From: Collybiopsis luxurians FD-317 M1
Lineage: Eukaryota; Basidiomycota; Agaricomycetes; Agaricales; Omphalotaceae
NCBI GenBank assembly: GCA_000827265.1
Contig: KN834771.1
Span: 247,954 to 262,928 of the forward strand
Direction: 5' to 3'
Length of the DNA stretch: 14,975 bases
The notes below the pieces were generated by a model. It was not told where the DNA came from. It saw nothing but the letters and a program-made list of their open reading frames with translations, and did no database searches. Below are positions 1-8,308 of the stretch, piece by piece. Each line of letters opens with the position of its first letter. Position 1 is the stretch's first letter. A program made the position numbers and the translations under genes.

Positions 1-735
1 CCCTTCCCATAGGATGTGAGTTCTTCATCTCCCATGTTCCCTTGCAAATCAATGTCCACTCATTCCATTGGAACATCCCCCTTTCCCATAGTTCAAGTTG
101 GTGAGTTCTTTATCTCCCATGTTTCCTTGCAAATCAATGTCCACTCACTCCATTGGAACATCCCCCCTTACCATAGTGGGTGAGTTCTTCATCTCCCATG
201 CTCCCTTGCAAATCAATGTCCACTCACTCCATTGGAACATCCCCCTTCCCATAGTCAGTAAGTTCTTCACCTCCCATGTTCCCTTGCAAATCAATGTCCA
301 CTCACTACATTGGAACATCCCCCTTTCCCATAGTCAGTGAGTTCTTCATGTCTTATGTTTCCTTGCAAATCAATGTCCACTCACTCCATTGGAACATCTC
401 CCCTTCCCATAGTCAGTGAGTTCTTCATCTCCCATGTTCCCTTGCAAATCAATGTCCACTCACTCCATTGGAACTTCCCCCCTTCCCATAGTCAGTGAGT
501 TCTTCATCTCCTATCATGTTCCCTTGCAAATCAATGTCCACTCACTCCATTGGAACATCCCCCCTTCTCATAGTCAGTGAGTTCTTCATCTTCCATGTTC
601 CCTTGCAAATCAATGTCCACTCACTCCATTGGATCATCCCCCCTTCCCATAGGTTGTGAGTTTTTCACTCCCATATTCCCTTCTAAGTCAACTTACTTTA
701 TTCAAAATTTCTCATTCCATTAGCATCCCTCTCAA
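1..735. repeat. Tandem minisatellite array, left copy (about 79-bp unit)
   Basis: Eight full copies of a unit containing TTGCAAATCAATGTCCACTC recur at 42, 127, 206, 284, 363, 442, 524 and 603. Spacings are 85, 79, 78, 79, 79, 82 and 79 bp. The rest of the unit is CATTGGAACATCCCCC, then CCCATAGTCAGTGAGTTC, then TTCATCTCCCATGTTCCC. A ninth, strongly degenerate copy runs from about 655 to 735, so the array ends inside the window on the right and is cut by the window edge on the left. Each unit holds a small dyad, CAATG...CATTG, 11 nt apart. ORFs here exist only because the period is close to a multiple of three; they are not genes. Confidence 0.97.
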
Positions 736-1241
736 GCTTCTAGCTTCTCCCTCTATGATGCTTCCAATGTTGGGCCACATGGTCATCAAACTCTTTTATT
801 CATATTTCAATGCATTAATGCCCCTCATTCTGCAGCAAATAGCTCCAAAGTGGCAAGCAGGTCTTGGGCAGAAAACAATCATGGGACAAAATTGCAGACA
901 GTTGCAGACAGCCACATGAATGTGGTTCCATTTAATGGCAATAGAGGGCCCAGAACTTGCAACCAGACTAAACTTGCACTTGCGGCAGACAATTTTACAC
1001 CAAATGCCACTACTCCTCCACTTGCTAAGAAGCGCAAGTTCACAGAAACTGAAGATACTGCAAGGCCACATTCAAGGAGAAATTGAAAGATGTATGCATT
1101 ATATTTTTGTTACTCAGTTGCTTGAGACTTGATCCAAATGATTGTCCATTAGCTTTCAGGACTTCCAAACTTATCCAGCAATACTTGTTATCTGTCAGAA
1201 AGATTAGTGACTTAAAGGATATGGTGAGAGGAGGAGTTTGA
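724..1241 (+). pseudogene. Unrecognised coding relic with NLS-like basic cluster, frameshifted
   Basis: Two open stretches abut in different frames. The first runs 724-1086 without a convincing ATG. It ends in a low-complexity Asn/Thr/Pro region followed by LAKKRKFTETED, which looks like a nuclear localisation signal. The second lies in another frame at about 1068-1241. It reads TFKEKLKDVCIIF and then a Leu-rich segment ending FRTSKLIQQYLLSVRKISDL, which looks like a folded helical region. The first frame ends in TGA just past the point where the second picks up, so one indel would join them. An acceptor-like TTCTGCAG at 829-836 could begin an exon. I do not recognise the family; a transposase or DNA-binding fragment is possible but not shown. 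Confidence 0.4.
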
Positions 1242-1595
1242 ACAACTGGATAGTGGACCGCAATATTTTAATTTTTTTTTGGTGTTTATGTTCAGCTTGG
1301 ATTTTTTATTCAATGGCCCAACTCCCTATTTTCTGAAACTAAGTATGCAATGGCTGGCTGGGACAGCAAGTCACACAAGTGGTTGCCAATTATGCAATGT
1401 GGGCATTAACAAAAATTCCAGGTAAAATGCTTTTGAGTCCTACTCCACTGTACATATAAGACTACTATAGGAGTCACCATTGAAAAAGTGATTGATGGAA
1501 GGATAGGTGCTAAGAAACTGTCTATCATCATGTCAATACTGTCCAGGTCAAGCATGATCATTTTCTTCAATGAGCTCAACATCAGAAAAAATAGT
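1242..1595. other. Spacer without recognisable gene
   Basis: This is AT-rich sequence with a T-run near 1270. A minus-strand ORF of 89 codons at 1406-1675 has no recognisable motif and runs into the repeat region, so I do not call it a gene. No RNA gene or transposon end is visible. Confidence 0.6.
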
Positions 1596-1805
1596 CTGGG
1601 CCTCAGGTTACCTAGGATGCAACCTGAAGCAATCTGAGGGACCTGGGTGACCTGGGTGAACCTCAGGTATCCCAAGGATATCTGAGGAGTGATGCTGTAA
1701 ATATTACTAAATAAGGCAAAAGTATATTGAAGATATATAACTATGCTTTAATCTATCCTAGATGCATGACAAGAACACCTTCTTAATTGCAGATTACTCA
1801 TAGAA

Positions 1806-1900
1806 ACTGAAATTTGACATAAGTCACATGATGCAACTCCGTGAACTGTCTACAATCAAAATAATTTTCACATGGTCAAAACAAATATATCACAATTATA
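1806..1900 (+). repeat. Best-conserved left arm block of the inverted repeat
   Basis: The reverse complement of this block aligns with 2790-2882. It shares GACCATGNGAAAATT, then TTGATTGTAGACAGTTCAC, then CATCATGTGA. Conservation is clearly higher than in the surrounding arm. Confidence 0.85.
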
Positions 1901-2140
1901 CTATACTATATACACACTATATATATGTATAAGTTCTTTACTGTACTGAAATATACTTGAGTATATTAGGTTAATACTAGTATACTGTAATACATTATAA
2001 AGTATAATACCTGATAAAAATGTACACTATATATACTATACATAAAATATATACAAGTACAATAGCTTACTATATACAGTAGAATAGAGTACATACAGTA
2101 ATATATAAAGATGAATTATTTTAACTTATTAATCCTTTAT

Positions 2141-2181
2141 GCAACCTGAGGCAACCTAGGACAACCTAGGGCACCCTAGGA
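2141..2181. repeat. 10-bp minisatellite, left-arm core
   Basis: Four consecutive 10-mers: GCAACCTGAG, GCAACCTAGG, ACAACCTAGG, GCACCCTAGG. Related CCTAGG, CCTGAGG and CCTCAGG words are scattered through 1600-1690 and 2200-2500. Confidence 0.85.
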
Positions 2182-2789
2182 TATAGGGGTTGGACTGTGG
2201 AAACCTAGGTAACCTAAGTGCTTGAAGTCCCCTATGCTTCTTAGGTTTCTTGAGGTTGTCATAATTTAACCACAAGCTCAGGCTACTTTTCATCAGGAAA
2301 AATGCCCTATAGCCCAGGCACATATGGGTTGTTATGGGTTGTCCTCAGGCAGTTTAAGGCTTCTCAGGAGTCCTGGGCTACATAGGCTGCCCAGGATGCC
2401 AAGGGACACCCCCCAAATCCTGTGGAGTCTGAGAGTCCCTGGGGATCCCTGAGGCTGCCCTGAAGATCCCTGGGGATCTTTCAGGTGTCCTAAGGCTTCA
2501 ATATATAAATGTGAAATAATAAAATATACTTTCATCTGTTCTTCTACTTATTCTACTCTGTATATCCTACTCTTGTAGAGCTTTTTATGTACTGTAATAT
2601 TGTATTTTATTATATAGCTGTAATGGTTTATTATTACCTATTACTTCAGTATTACTAGTCAGTTATTATACTTTAAGTACAATTTATTATACTAATGTAA
2701 GCTCTGTATTGACTTTACATACTCGAGCACAGTATATTTGTATAGTACAAAGCCTATACATATGTACATAGTATATATACAATAAGTTA

Positions 2790-2882
2790 TAATAATATTG
2801 TGCATGTTTGGACCATGGGAAAATTTTTTTGATTGTAGACAGTTCACAGTGAGCTCATCATGTGATTCATGAAAAAAATGAA
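2790..2882 (-). repeat. Best-conserved right arm block of the inverted repeat
   Basis: This is the partner of 1806-1900 in opposite orientation. It contains GATTGTAGACAGTTCACAG at about 2830-2849 and CATCATGTGATTCATG just after. The distance between blocks is about 890 bp. Confidence 0.85.
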
Positions 2883-3009
2883 AACCTCTGCATAATTCTC
2901 ACCAAATAAATGTTCTGGTTGTACATTTACACAAGAATAATGCATAACTGTATATTTGCAATGTAATTTGCATGATTTGTAGCATTTAGAATATTTCTGC
3001 TCCTGGAAT

Positions 3010-3058
3010 CCTCAGGGAGCCCCAGGGAGCCCCAGGAAGCCCTCAGGGACTCTCAGGT
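3010..3058. repeat. 10-bp minisatellite, right-arm core
   Basis: A period of about 10 is visible: CAGGGAGCCC twice, then CAGGAAGCCC, TCAGGGACTC and TCAGG. It sits where the mirror image of the 1600-1690 CCTGGGTGA/CCTCAGG segment should fall. Looser copies of the CCTGAGG/CCTAGG word continue to about 3230. Confidence 0.75.
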
Positions 3059-3095
3059 TATTTTCAAACATCTTCCAGGGAGCCTAGGAATTGGC

Positions 3096-3574
3096 CCAAA
3101 ACCTGGGAAGCCTAAGCAACATAAGCAACTTGGAGTACCTGAGAGTGCCTGAGGGTTCCTAGGATTTATCCATTTTCCTGGGCACCCTCAGGCTTCTTGT
3201 ATTTGCCTGGGCTTAAGGTACTTTTCCTGATGTTCCTGATGGAGCATCCACCAGTCAGAGGTGGCAGACACAAAGTTACTGACCATATGGTAAGATTGAC
3301 AAAGAATATGTTGCTCTCTCTTTTCCTTTTCCAATGTTGCAGGGTGCTTACTATGTATCCATGACATATTGAGAGGAAGGGCAAATTTACAAGTGCATGG
3401 AATGAAATGAAATACTGAGTTTTAGCAGTGGTGAATTTGGTGCCTGATCCTTAACAGGCAACTTTATGTCATTCTCATTCTTCATTACTCAAATTGAATA
3501 GGGGAAATAGGTAAATACTACACACTTCTGTCATTGTAATTGCATCACAATTCAGTTAACTTCATCAGAAGACC
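3096..3574. other. Spacer, degenerate CCTGAGG words then unique AT-rich sequence
   Basis: Up to about 3230 the sequence still carries scattered CCTGAG/CCTAGG/GCCTGGG words from the neighbouring repeat. After that it is unique and AT-rich. A minus-strand ORF at 3166-3384 has no recognisable feature and overlaps the repeat tail. No gene is called. Confidence 0.55.
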
Positions 3575-3576
3575 TA

Positions 3577-3830
3577 CTGTGGCATTTTGAGCACTTTGTA
3601 AGGGGTGGGACAGTGGGACAAATCATACGAAATTTATTTTTCGTAAGCACCTGTTGGATGCTGGGACATCAAGGCAATTACGAAATTTAACTACTATAAA
3701 AGGCTAAGTGCCCACAGGCGCCTGGGAAAAAATTTGTAAAAGCTTGATTGGACACCGGACAGGGTGGGACATTTTGTTTCGTAAAATGCCTTGCAGACAC
3801 AGGACATACAAAGTGCTTAAAATGGGACAG
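3577..3830. mobile_element. MITE-like element (254 bp) with TA target duplication
   Basis: The left end, CTGTGGCATTTTGAGCACTTTGTA, and the reverse complement of the right end, CTGTCCCATTTTAAGCACTTTGTA, form imperfect terminal inverted repeats. Counting the flanking bases, 23 of 27 match over 3574-3600 against 3807-3833. TA lies directly outside both ends (3575-3576 and 3831-3832), as expected for insertions of the Tc1/mariner group. Inside are repeated GGGACA words and short palindromic ACGAAATTT/TTTCGTAA segments, and no transposase. The minus-strand ORF at 3687-3872 crosses the element's end and is not a gene. Confidence 0.7.
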
Positions 3831-3832
3831 TA

Positions 3833-4505
3833 ATCTAATGGAATCAAGGCAGCATTGATCACACCAAATCATAGCTCATGATACAAATGTCTATGATGTC
3901 TCAAAATGGGCATGATCCGAAATAAATAATGCCTTATCCATGTGTCCTATGATGCATATGATGTCTCACAAGTCAGTCACTGCATGCCGTGATCCAACGT
4001 GCATTATGTCTGCTGATCCCCAGTGAAAATTGGACCTGGGGTAACCCAGGCGAAACTGAGCAATTCTGAACTTTTGCTGCCTTGCTATACTTTAGACTTG
4101 TTCAAGACATTCAGATCTAAACTTTACTCAAAATGGGCACAAGTACTGCCACATGTTGGCATTGGCCCACTAGGTGTCAAGTCTGTTGCAACAAAGATGA
4201 TTCATAGAAGCAATATTAATGAACACTATTGTGTCTTCAACCCAAAGTTTCATTTGTAACTCTTTGCAATGTTCAAGCTGAAGAGTGCAATGGGTATACT
4301 GTGCAAATTCAGGCAAGTTTCGAATGTGGTACTCAAGTGGTACTTACCTAGTGGCAATCAATGGATGAGCGTCTAATTTTGACACTGGCACAAGCACTTG
4401 CTTACCTTCCTTCCTCGAGTGTAGTCCTGGGCTGCCCATTGAACAGAGCCAATTACGGTTGCTGGCTCATAACTGGACCAAGTTCACTAAATTGGGTTGC
4501 TCAGA
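3833..4505. other. Spacer without recognisable gene
   Basis: Short direct repeats of ATGATGTCTCAMAA occur near 3892-3908 and 3958-3971. Plus-strand ORFs at 4023-4259 and 4361-4600 lack recognisable motifs and good start context. The second overlaps the possible start of the following gene relic, so it could hold 5' sequence of that gene. Confidence 0.5.
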
Positions 4506-5711
4506 ATGTCCAGCCTAACAGTTTCATCTCTCCGGCTGCTACCTGCTTTAATCTCAGTATCTACATGCGGAAGCTTGAACACTTGTGCCTCTACCTCTGA
4601 GCTGTTAATGCACTCGGCACATTCATCTGCAGTGAAGAAAAAAGGGAATATTAAGTTACCATTGATTTCATTCCAAAATCATGCCAACAATTCAATGCAG
4701 AAATGCCAACACGATATGGGCTGAAGGCTGAAGCTAGTAAACCCTCCAAATTGAAATCTTCTTCCCCCTCCTCTTTTTCCTTGAAAAAGTTGTTCAACTC
4801 CAATCGTACACCATTCGGATTGAAATCTCAACATCAACATATCTCTCCTTCTCCTCCCTCTCCTTCTGCAAAGAAGATTTCTCTCAAACAGAAACAAGTC
4901 GAGAAAAAGCAACAGCTGTTAAGAGAACGCAAGGAGCAGGCAGAGCAACAGCGTCATTTAGAGTTGTTGCAACAAAAAGAGGAACGGAGGAAACATCAAG
5001 AAGAGTTTGATGCAGAATGGGACAAGGGAATGGAAGAGTTGGTGGCAAAGGTGCATAAGGAGAGTAGGCAGGAGGAATTAGTTGCGGAAATGAAGGCGAG
5101 TGTTTTGGAAGTACTAATTTTCTTGGTTGTGGTTTTTGACTCTACTCGTGCTTTTTCAGGCAAAAATGCAAGCTTAGTTATGCGAATGGAAACTTGAGAG
5201 CTTATAAAAAGAGAGGAGTGGATGGAAAGATGAAATCGAAGAGGTCATTCAAACTGGAGCCGAAACTCCGTCGTATAACTTCCAATCTACTCCAGGACTT
5301 GGAAGAACTGAACTTCGGAGGGGACAAGCTTGGAGAAACTCAAATTGTTCTCAGCCCTCATTAGGGCTCAAAAAGAATGTGGCGGAGCCGGCAGGACCTT
5401 CATTTGCATCTTGGCAGATATCCAGAAAACCACTCAGGTTGATGTTGTTGTCACCTACTGTTTCTATAATATCCACCTTGAAGTCGGCTCGGGCATGATT
5501 ATATTCTTCCTCTGCATTTAAGAGACCTTCCTGGTCAGATGTATCATCCCCTTCCACCCCGTCTTCCGCCTCTTCTTCTCATCGTCCTGCTTCCTGTTCG
5601 CCTTCACCACACTCGAAACCAAAAATCCCCATCAAGGCTGGTGGTTTGCCTCGGTTAAAAGAATTTTATAACCCCCCTCCTTCACTTCAAGCTACAACAA
5701 CTATATCATTT
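4506..5711 (+). pseudogene. 5' half of decayed gene: Ser/Pro-rich and coiled-coil region upstream of the helicase relic
   Basis: An ATG at 4506 opens a Ser/Leu/Thr-rich stretch poor in acidic residues (MSSLTVSSLRLLPALISVST), compatible with a mitochondrial presequence. A different frame from 4703 gives a Ser/Pro/Lys-rich segment. Then comes a Lys/Glu/Gln-rich coiled-coil of about 70 residues (for example KQKQVEKKQQLLRERKEQAE) ending EELVAEMK at 5095. It is followed by an intron-like segment at 5096-5159 with a GC donor (AAG|GCGAGT) and a pyrimidine-rich TTTTTCAG acceptor. From 5208 a third frame stays open to 5711 except for one TGA at 5496-5498; it is Ser/Pro-rich and ends LPRLKEFYNPPPSLQ. 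That frame continues through a clean intron into the helicase exon. The frame changes and stops indicate decay. Whether the coiled-coil part belongs to the same ancestral gene is uncertain. Confidence 0.5.
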
Positions 5712-5768
5712 GTAAGTTACCATTTCCCATTTTACACACTAATCTGACTAATCTAATTGTTCCTCCAG
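5712..5768 (+). other. Intron (57 nt) joining linker and helicase Q-motif exon
   Basis: The donor is TT|GTAAGT, branch-like sequence is CTGACTAATCTAAT, and the acceptor is CCTCCAG. The phase is 0, and it joins two open frames (..TTTISF to TQRKGKLSLV..). The intact signals argue that this gene was a normal spliced fungal gene and not a processed copy. Confidence 0.75.
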
Positions 5769-7105
5769 ACCCAAAGAAAAGGCAAACTGTCTCTAGTGCC
5801 CAACTCTGCAAACTCAAAAGCCGTCTTCACGTTCAACTTGTTCACAACCCCGCCCCTCCTCCCCGGACTTGTTTCCTGCTTATGCGGCATGTTAGGTCCC
5901 CAGGCGAGCCCAATGGAGATTCAGAGAATGAGTATTGGGAAAATCATCACTGGTGCTTCTGTCAGAAATTAGTAAAGCCCGCAGTGAAGAGGTTGTATTT
6001 GTTAAAGACCCGATACTGAGCGCGGAATGTTTTCCTGCCCTTCCTGATTCTCAAGACGATGACGATAGCAACACCTTCTCTGTCTGCCATCTCTTCACCC
6101 ACTTCCACTCCATCTGCTACCAGCGCCAGAGCCACATCCACCACCTCCATGTTCCCTTTCAACCTCCTTCTCATCACTGCAACCATTCCCCCAGCTCACT
6201 CCTCTAACCTCAAATGTTATTTTCCATTGATGGTCCAACCTTCCTCATATAGCTTGCACAAGCTCCCTCGGAACCTCAAAATTGAAAGGTCGAGTGGTCA
6301 GTGGGAATAAGTATGCAGTATTGAGAAGAGGTTGAAGAAGGTGTGGATGGTGGATGAGCAGAGGTCTGCAATTGAGCTTGGGGCTGGGTTTACAGCTGGG
6401 GGGCTAGGACATTGTATGGACTAGAGTCGGAGTCGGAGTCAAGGACTGATCTCAGCAAAGTGATCATCTTTTGTAACAGGTCCAATAAGGTTGAAGACCT
6501 TGAGAAGTACCTTGAATCAAAGGGGGTCAAGACTGTTACGTCGACTTCTCGAACCCAATCAAGGTTGCATATGGAAGAGAGGTGGAAGGAGGGAGAGGTC
6601 GTTGTGGTGGACAAGAAGGACAACGACAAAGACTGGGGGAACCGCAAGACCTCCGAACCATGTTGAGGGTTGAATAAACATTTGGTGGAGCTCTTGCAGG
6701 TGAGGAGTGGCAGGAATAAACCTCCTGGAGAAGGAGAAGAGTCAAAGCAGAGACCTGGACTGAGCAACCTCCATCTCCATCCCCTAGGCGGTTACCCTCT
6801 GGTATCAACATCCTCGGTGACGACGACAACATATCAAAACCTTCTCTATCTCCCCACATGTCTTTCTAACGACCTCACTTCTCTCGAGGGATTTAGATTT
6901 CTCGCCATCAGCGAGACATGTGTTCACCGTGGATGAACCACAGAATGTGGTTGAATTTTCACATTGGGCAGGTAGAACGGGGAGAGCGGGAGGTAAGGAG
7001 ATTGTTGTGGTGTTTGGAAAGGGAAAAGAAAGGAGAATAAGGGGAAGGAGTTTGGGTGTGGGTCAAAGGGTGAGGATGTGCTGCAGAAGCTGCAGGAGTG
7101 AATGA
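5769..7105 (+). pseudogene. Mitochondrial DEAD-box RNA helicase (Mrh4-like), broken: motifs I and II deleted
   Basis: Helicase motifs lie in order but in shifting frames. A Q-motif region, TTPPLLPGLVSCL..SPMEIQRMSI, ends near 5935. The sequence then jumps to LLSEISKAR (about 5955), which normally follows the DEAD box, so Walker A (motif I), Ia, Ib and DEAD (motif II) are missing. Motif III appears as LLITATIPP (6173-6187 covers ITATI). LHKLPRNLKIE and, after an in-frame TAA at 6308, IEKRLKKVWMVDEQ follow. Motif IV is KVIIFCNRSNKVEDLEKYL (from 6457, another frame). Motif V is SRDLDF (6884-6901) and motif VI HWAGRTGRAG (6962-6991), where Trp replaces the usual Arg. Mrh4 helicases act in mitochondrial large-subunit ribosome assembly. 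This copy cannot bind or hydrolyse ATP and has at least three frame changes. Another DEAD-box subfamily is possible. Confidence 0.85.
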
Positions 7106-7247
7106 GGAGAGGTGAAATAGAAGACGGTGATCGTGTTCGTGCTCACACTCGATTCTTCCGCCTTGATTTAGGGCTCGGATGACCTCTTTCATGAATCATT
7201 GAGCATGCATCGAGGTAAAGATGGTAAGGGTCAAACTCGAGGTTTTG
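7106..7247. other. Short spacer after helicase relic
   Basis: No terminator or gene is recognised. The helicase frame ends with TGA at 7103-7105. Confidence 0.4.
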
Positions 7248-7757
7248 TCAGCAATGTTGGCCAATCATACTAGTACTAGTCAGTCCAGGACCTGCGGTAG
7301 ACTCCTTCTCAGAATCCGGAACTGGATCTCTCACCTCCTCCTTGCCCTTAGCAGCAGCTTCTCCTCTCTGTCTCTCCCTCCCCCCGCGAGACTTGCGTCC
7401 TTCTGCACCAACTGCCACTCCGTTGCGTGCTCTCTCGAATTGGCGAGAAGCCAATGAAGGTCTGTTTCAGAGTGAGAATGGGTTTTGGAGCGATAGCAAT
7501 AGCTGCCGGTGCCTCCGTCGACGAAGCCGATGAAGCTGTTGGGTTTGCGAGTACCTTCGCTGGAGCCTGGGGTGGTGAAGCCTGTCTCGCTGCAGCTTTG
7601 AATGATTTCGGTGGTGGTAGACCAGTAAATTCACCTTACGAAGCCGATCCTGGAACGAGTTCCTTGCCGGCCACCTTACCCACAGAGGGAGGCGGCTCGC
7701 CCTCCTTTCTTCGCAGTATCGTGAACTGCATTGCGCATGATGGCGACGTTTTCTTTC
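7248..7757 (-). pseudogene. Relic of an Ala/Pro/Ser-rich nuclear-type N-terminus, copy 1
   Basis: On the minus strand a frame runs from about 7720 through GKVAGKELVPGSAS, meets TAA at 7638-7636, and stays open to 7348. It includes KVLANPTASSASSTEAPAA (KVLAN at 7557-7541) and ends in an Arg-rich tail. Beyond about 7454 another minus frame (RKSRGGRERQRGEAAAKGKE) continues to 7248, so the copy is frameshifted. The KVLAN stretch aligns in the same frame with copy 2 at 8394, which is why I think the minus strand is the coding one. The plus-strand ORF at 7427-7864 would be a shadow. The function is unknown; low-complexity basic composition suggests a nuclear protein. Confidence 0.45.
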
Positions 7758-7856
7758 ATCGGACGTTTCTCATTTGCGGCTATCTTTTCAGCTTTGAAAT
7801 ATTGAGTGCTTCGAAAAGCGATGTAGTCTTAGGCCGGGTGGATGCGACTGTGGCTC
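7488..7856. repeat. Diverged direct duplication, unit A1
   Basis: This block resembles 8321-8692 in the same orientation. Matching words include GGTTTGCGAGTAC (7541 and 8379), the GAAGCCGAYCCTGGARCGAG segment, GGCGAC..TTTTCTTTCRTCG near 7742 and 8572, TTTCAGCTTTGAA, and GAYGCGACTGTGG at the right end. Both gene and upstream sequence were copied. The offset is about 835 bp. Confidence 0.75.
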
Positions 7857-7861
7857 ATATG

Positions 7862-8007
7862 TGAATAAGGAAACGGATAGCACTGCATTGTTCGTAGTAT
7901 ACTCATAGAACATAACGAAGCGCAATAGATAGCTCCTACTATCCAAACTTCCCAATAACCTATAAAGCCCGTGGGTGCCAAGAAACTACCCCTCGTATGC
8001 TCGTAAT
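7862..8007. other. Spacer downstream of Sti1 fragment
   Basis: No continuation of the Sti1 sequence (DP2 domain) could be read on the minus strand, and no other gene is visible. Confidence 0.45.
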
Positions 8008-8308
8008 TTATTTTTCCTGAAGGGCCTCCAAAGCCTCGGTGTGGTCAGGCTTCGCTCATTGAAAGAGGAATGTTTTCCTTCCGAATATAGGGTTTCACTG
8101 TGTAGAGGTACGAGGATGATTAACATTCCAAGTACGGAGTAACGAAGGTAAATGACGTACCGAATGAAAGATCAACCTCGATGACTTTATTGACATCCTT
8201 GGGCGCCTCTAGGAAAGCAGCAAGCTTGATGTACGGAATAGCACGATTGTTATACCCTCGCGGGTTCGAAGAGTCGCGCTTGATGGTTTCTTCGTATAAC
8301 TTGACGCG
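8008..8308 (-). pseudogene. Fragment of Sti1/Hop co-chaperone: TPR2B repeats with intron
   Basis: The minus frame 8308-8161 reads RVKLYEETIKRDSSNPRGYN and continues NRAIPYIKLAAFLEA..KDVNKVIEVDLSF. An intron of 63 nt at 8160-8098 (GTACGT...TACACAG, phase 1) joins to VKPYIRKENIPLSMSEA. A TGA at 8047-8045 follows, and in a shifted frame TEALEALQEK then TAA at 8010-8008. This matches the TPR2B domain of Sti1/Hop (pattern KxYxExIKRxPxxxRGYxNRA..KxxxFxEAxxDxNKxIExDPxFVxAYIRK), which carries Hsp70 and Hsp90 in yeast and animals. Only about 80 of the family's usual 550-600 residues are present, without flanking TPR or DP domains. The start side is cut by TAA at 8311-8309, immediately joined to unrelated sequence. 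The retained intron shows it came from genomic DNA, not a processed mRNA. Confidence 0.85.
8098..8160 (-). other. Intron (63 nt) inside the Sti1 fragment
   Basis: The minus-strand donor is TTCG|GTACGT and the acceptor CTACACAG|TG. The split codon rebuilds Val between LSF and KPYIRK, exactly where the TPR2B sequence requires it. This supports both the gene identity and the strand. Confidence 0.8.

Larger units (their letters stand above)
1596..3095. repeat. Large imperfect inverted repeat (about 1.5 kb, centre near 2345)
   Basis: The left half reappears, reverse-complemented and in the same order, in the right half. The best-conserved block is 1806-1900 against 2790-2882, including a shared TTGATTGTAGACAGTTCAC core on the minus strand of the left arm and plus strand of the right. 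Moving inward, TA-rich blocks at about 1900-2110 and 2540-2790 match (TATGTATA..CTTT..ACT, then GAGTATRT..). Moving outward, 1690-1800 matches 2880-2999, and the CCTGAGG/CCTAGG-rich segments at 1596-1690 and 2999-3095 also correspond. Arms are diverged with indels. No transposase ORF is present. It could be a foldback-type non-autonomous element or an old inverted duplication. Confidence 0.75.

Noticed and set aside
98..340. ORF of 80 codons with repeated QINVHSLHWNIPL segments
   Set aside because: It lies wholly in the tandem array and is open only because the period is near a multiple of three.
1..735. CRISPR-like look of regularly spaced repeats
   Set aside because: The whole 79-bp unit is repeated, with no unique spacers, and the DNA is eukaryotic.
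1860..2110. TATATA-rich stretch as promoter or replication origin
   Set aside because: It is mirrored in the other arm of the inverted repeat and is explained as part of that element.
2332..2535. Pro/Gly/Ser-rich minus-strand ORF
   Set aside because: It translates the CCTGAGG/CCCAGG-type repeat inside the inverted-repeat element; no independent coding evidence.
3166..3384. Minus-strand ORF of 72 codons
   Set aside because: Overlaps degenerate repeat words, has no splice or start context and no recognisable motif.
3687..3872. Cys-rich minus-strand ORF
   Set aside because: It spans the right end of the MITE-like element and ends in its flank, so it is chance coding.
5351..5557. Acidic minus-strand ORF (GDDTSDQEGLLNAEEEYNHA)
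   Set aside because: Looks coding-like, but the plus strand has a longer frame (5208-5711) that continues correctly through an intron into the helicase exon.
6390..6859. Minus-strand ORFs of 107-125 codons over the helicase
   Set aside because: Antisense shadows of helicase motifs IV-V on the plus strand.
7427..7864. Plus-strand ORF of 145 codons rich in Ala and Gly
   Set aside because: The homologous block at 8321-8692 keeps the minus-strand frame (KVLAN..) instead; the plus frame is not conserved.
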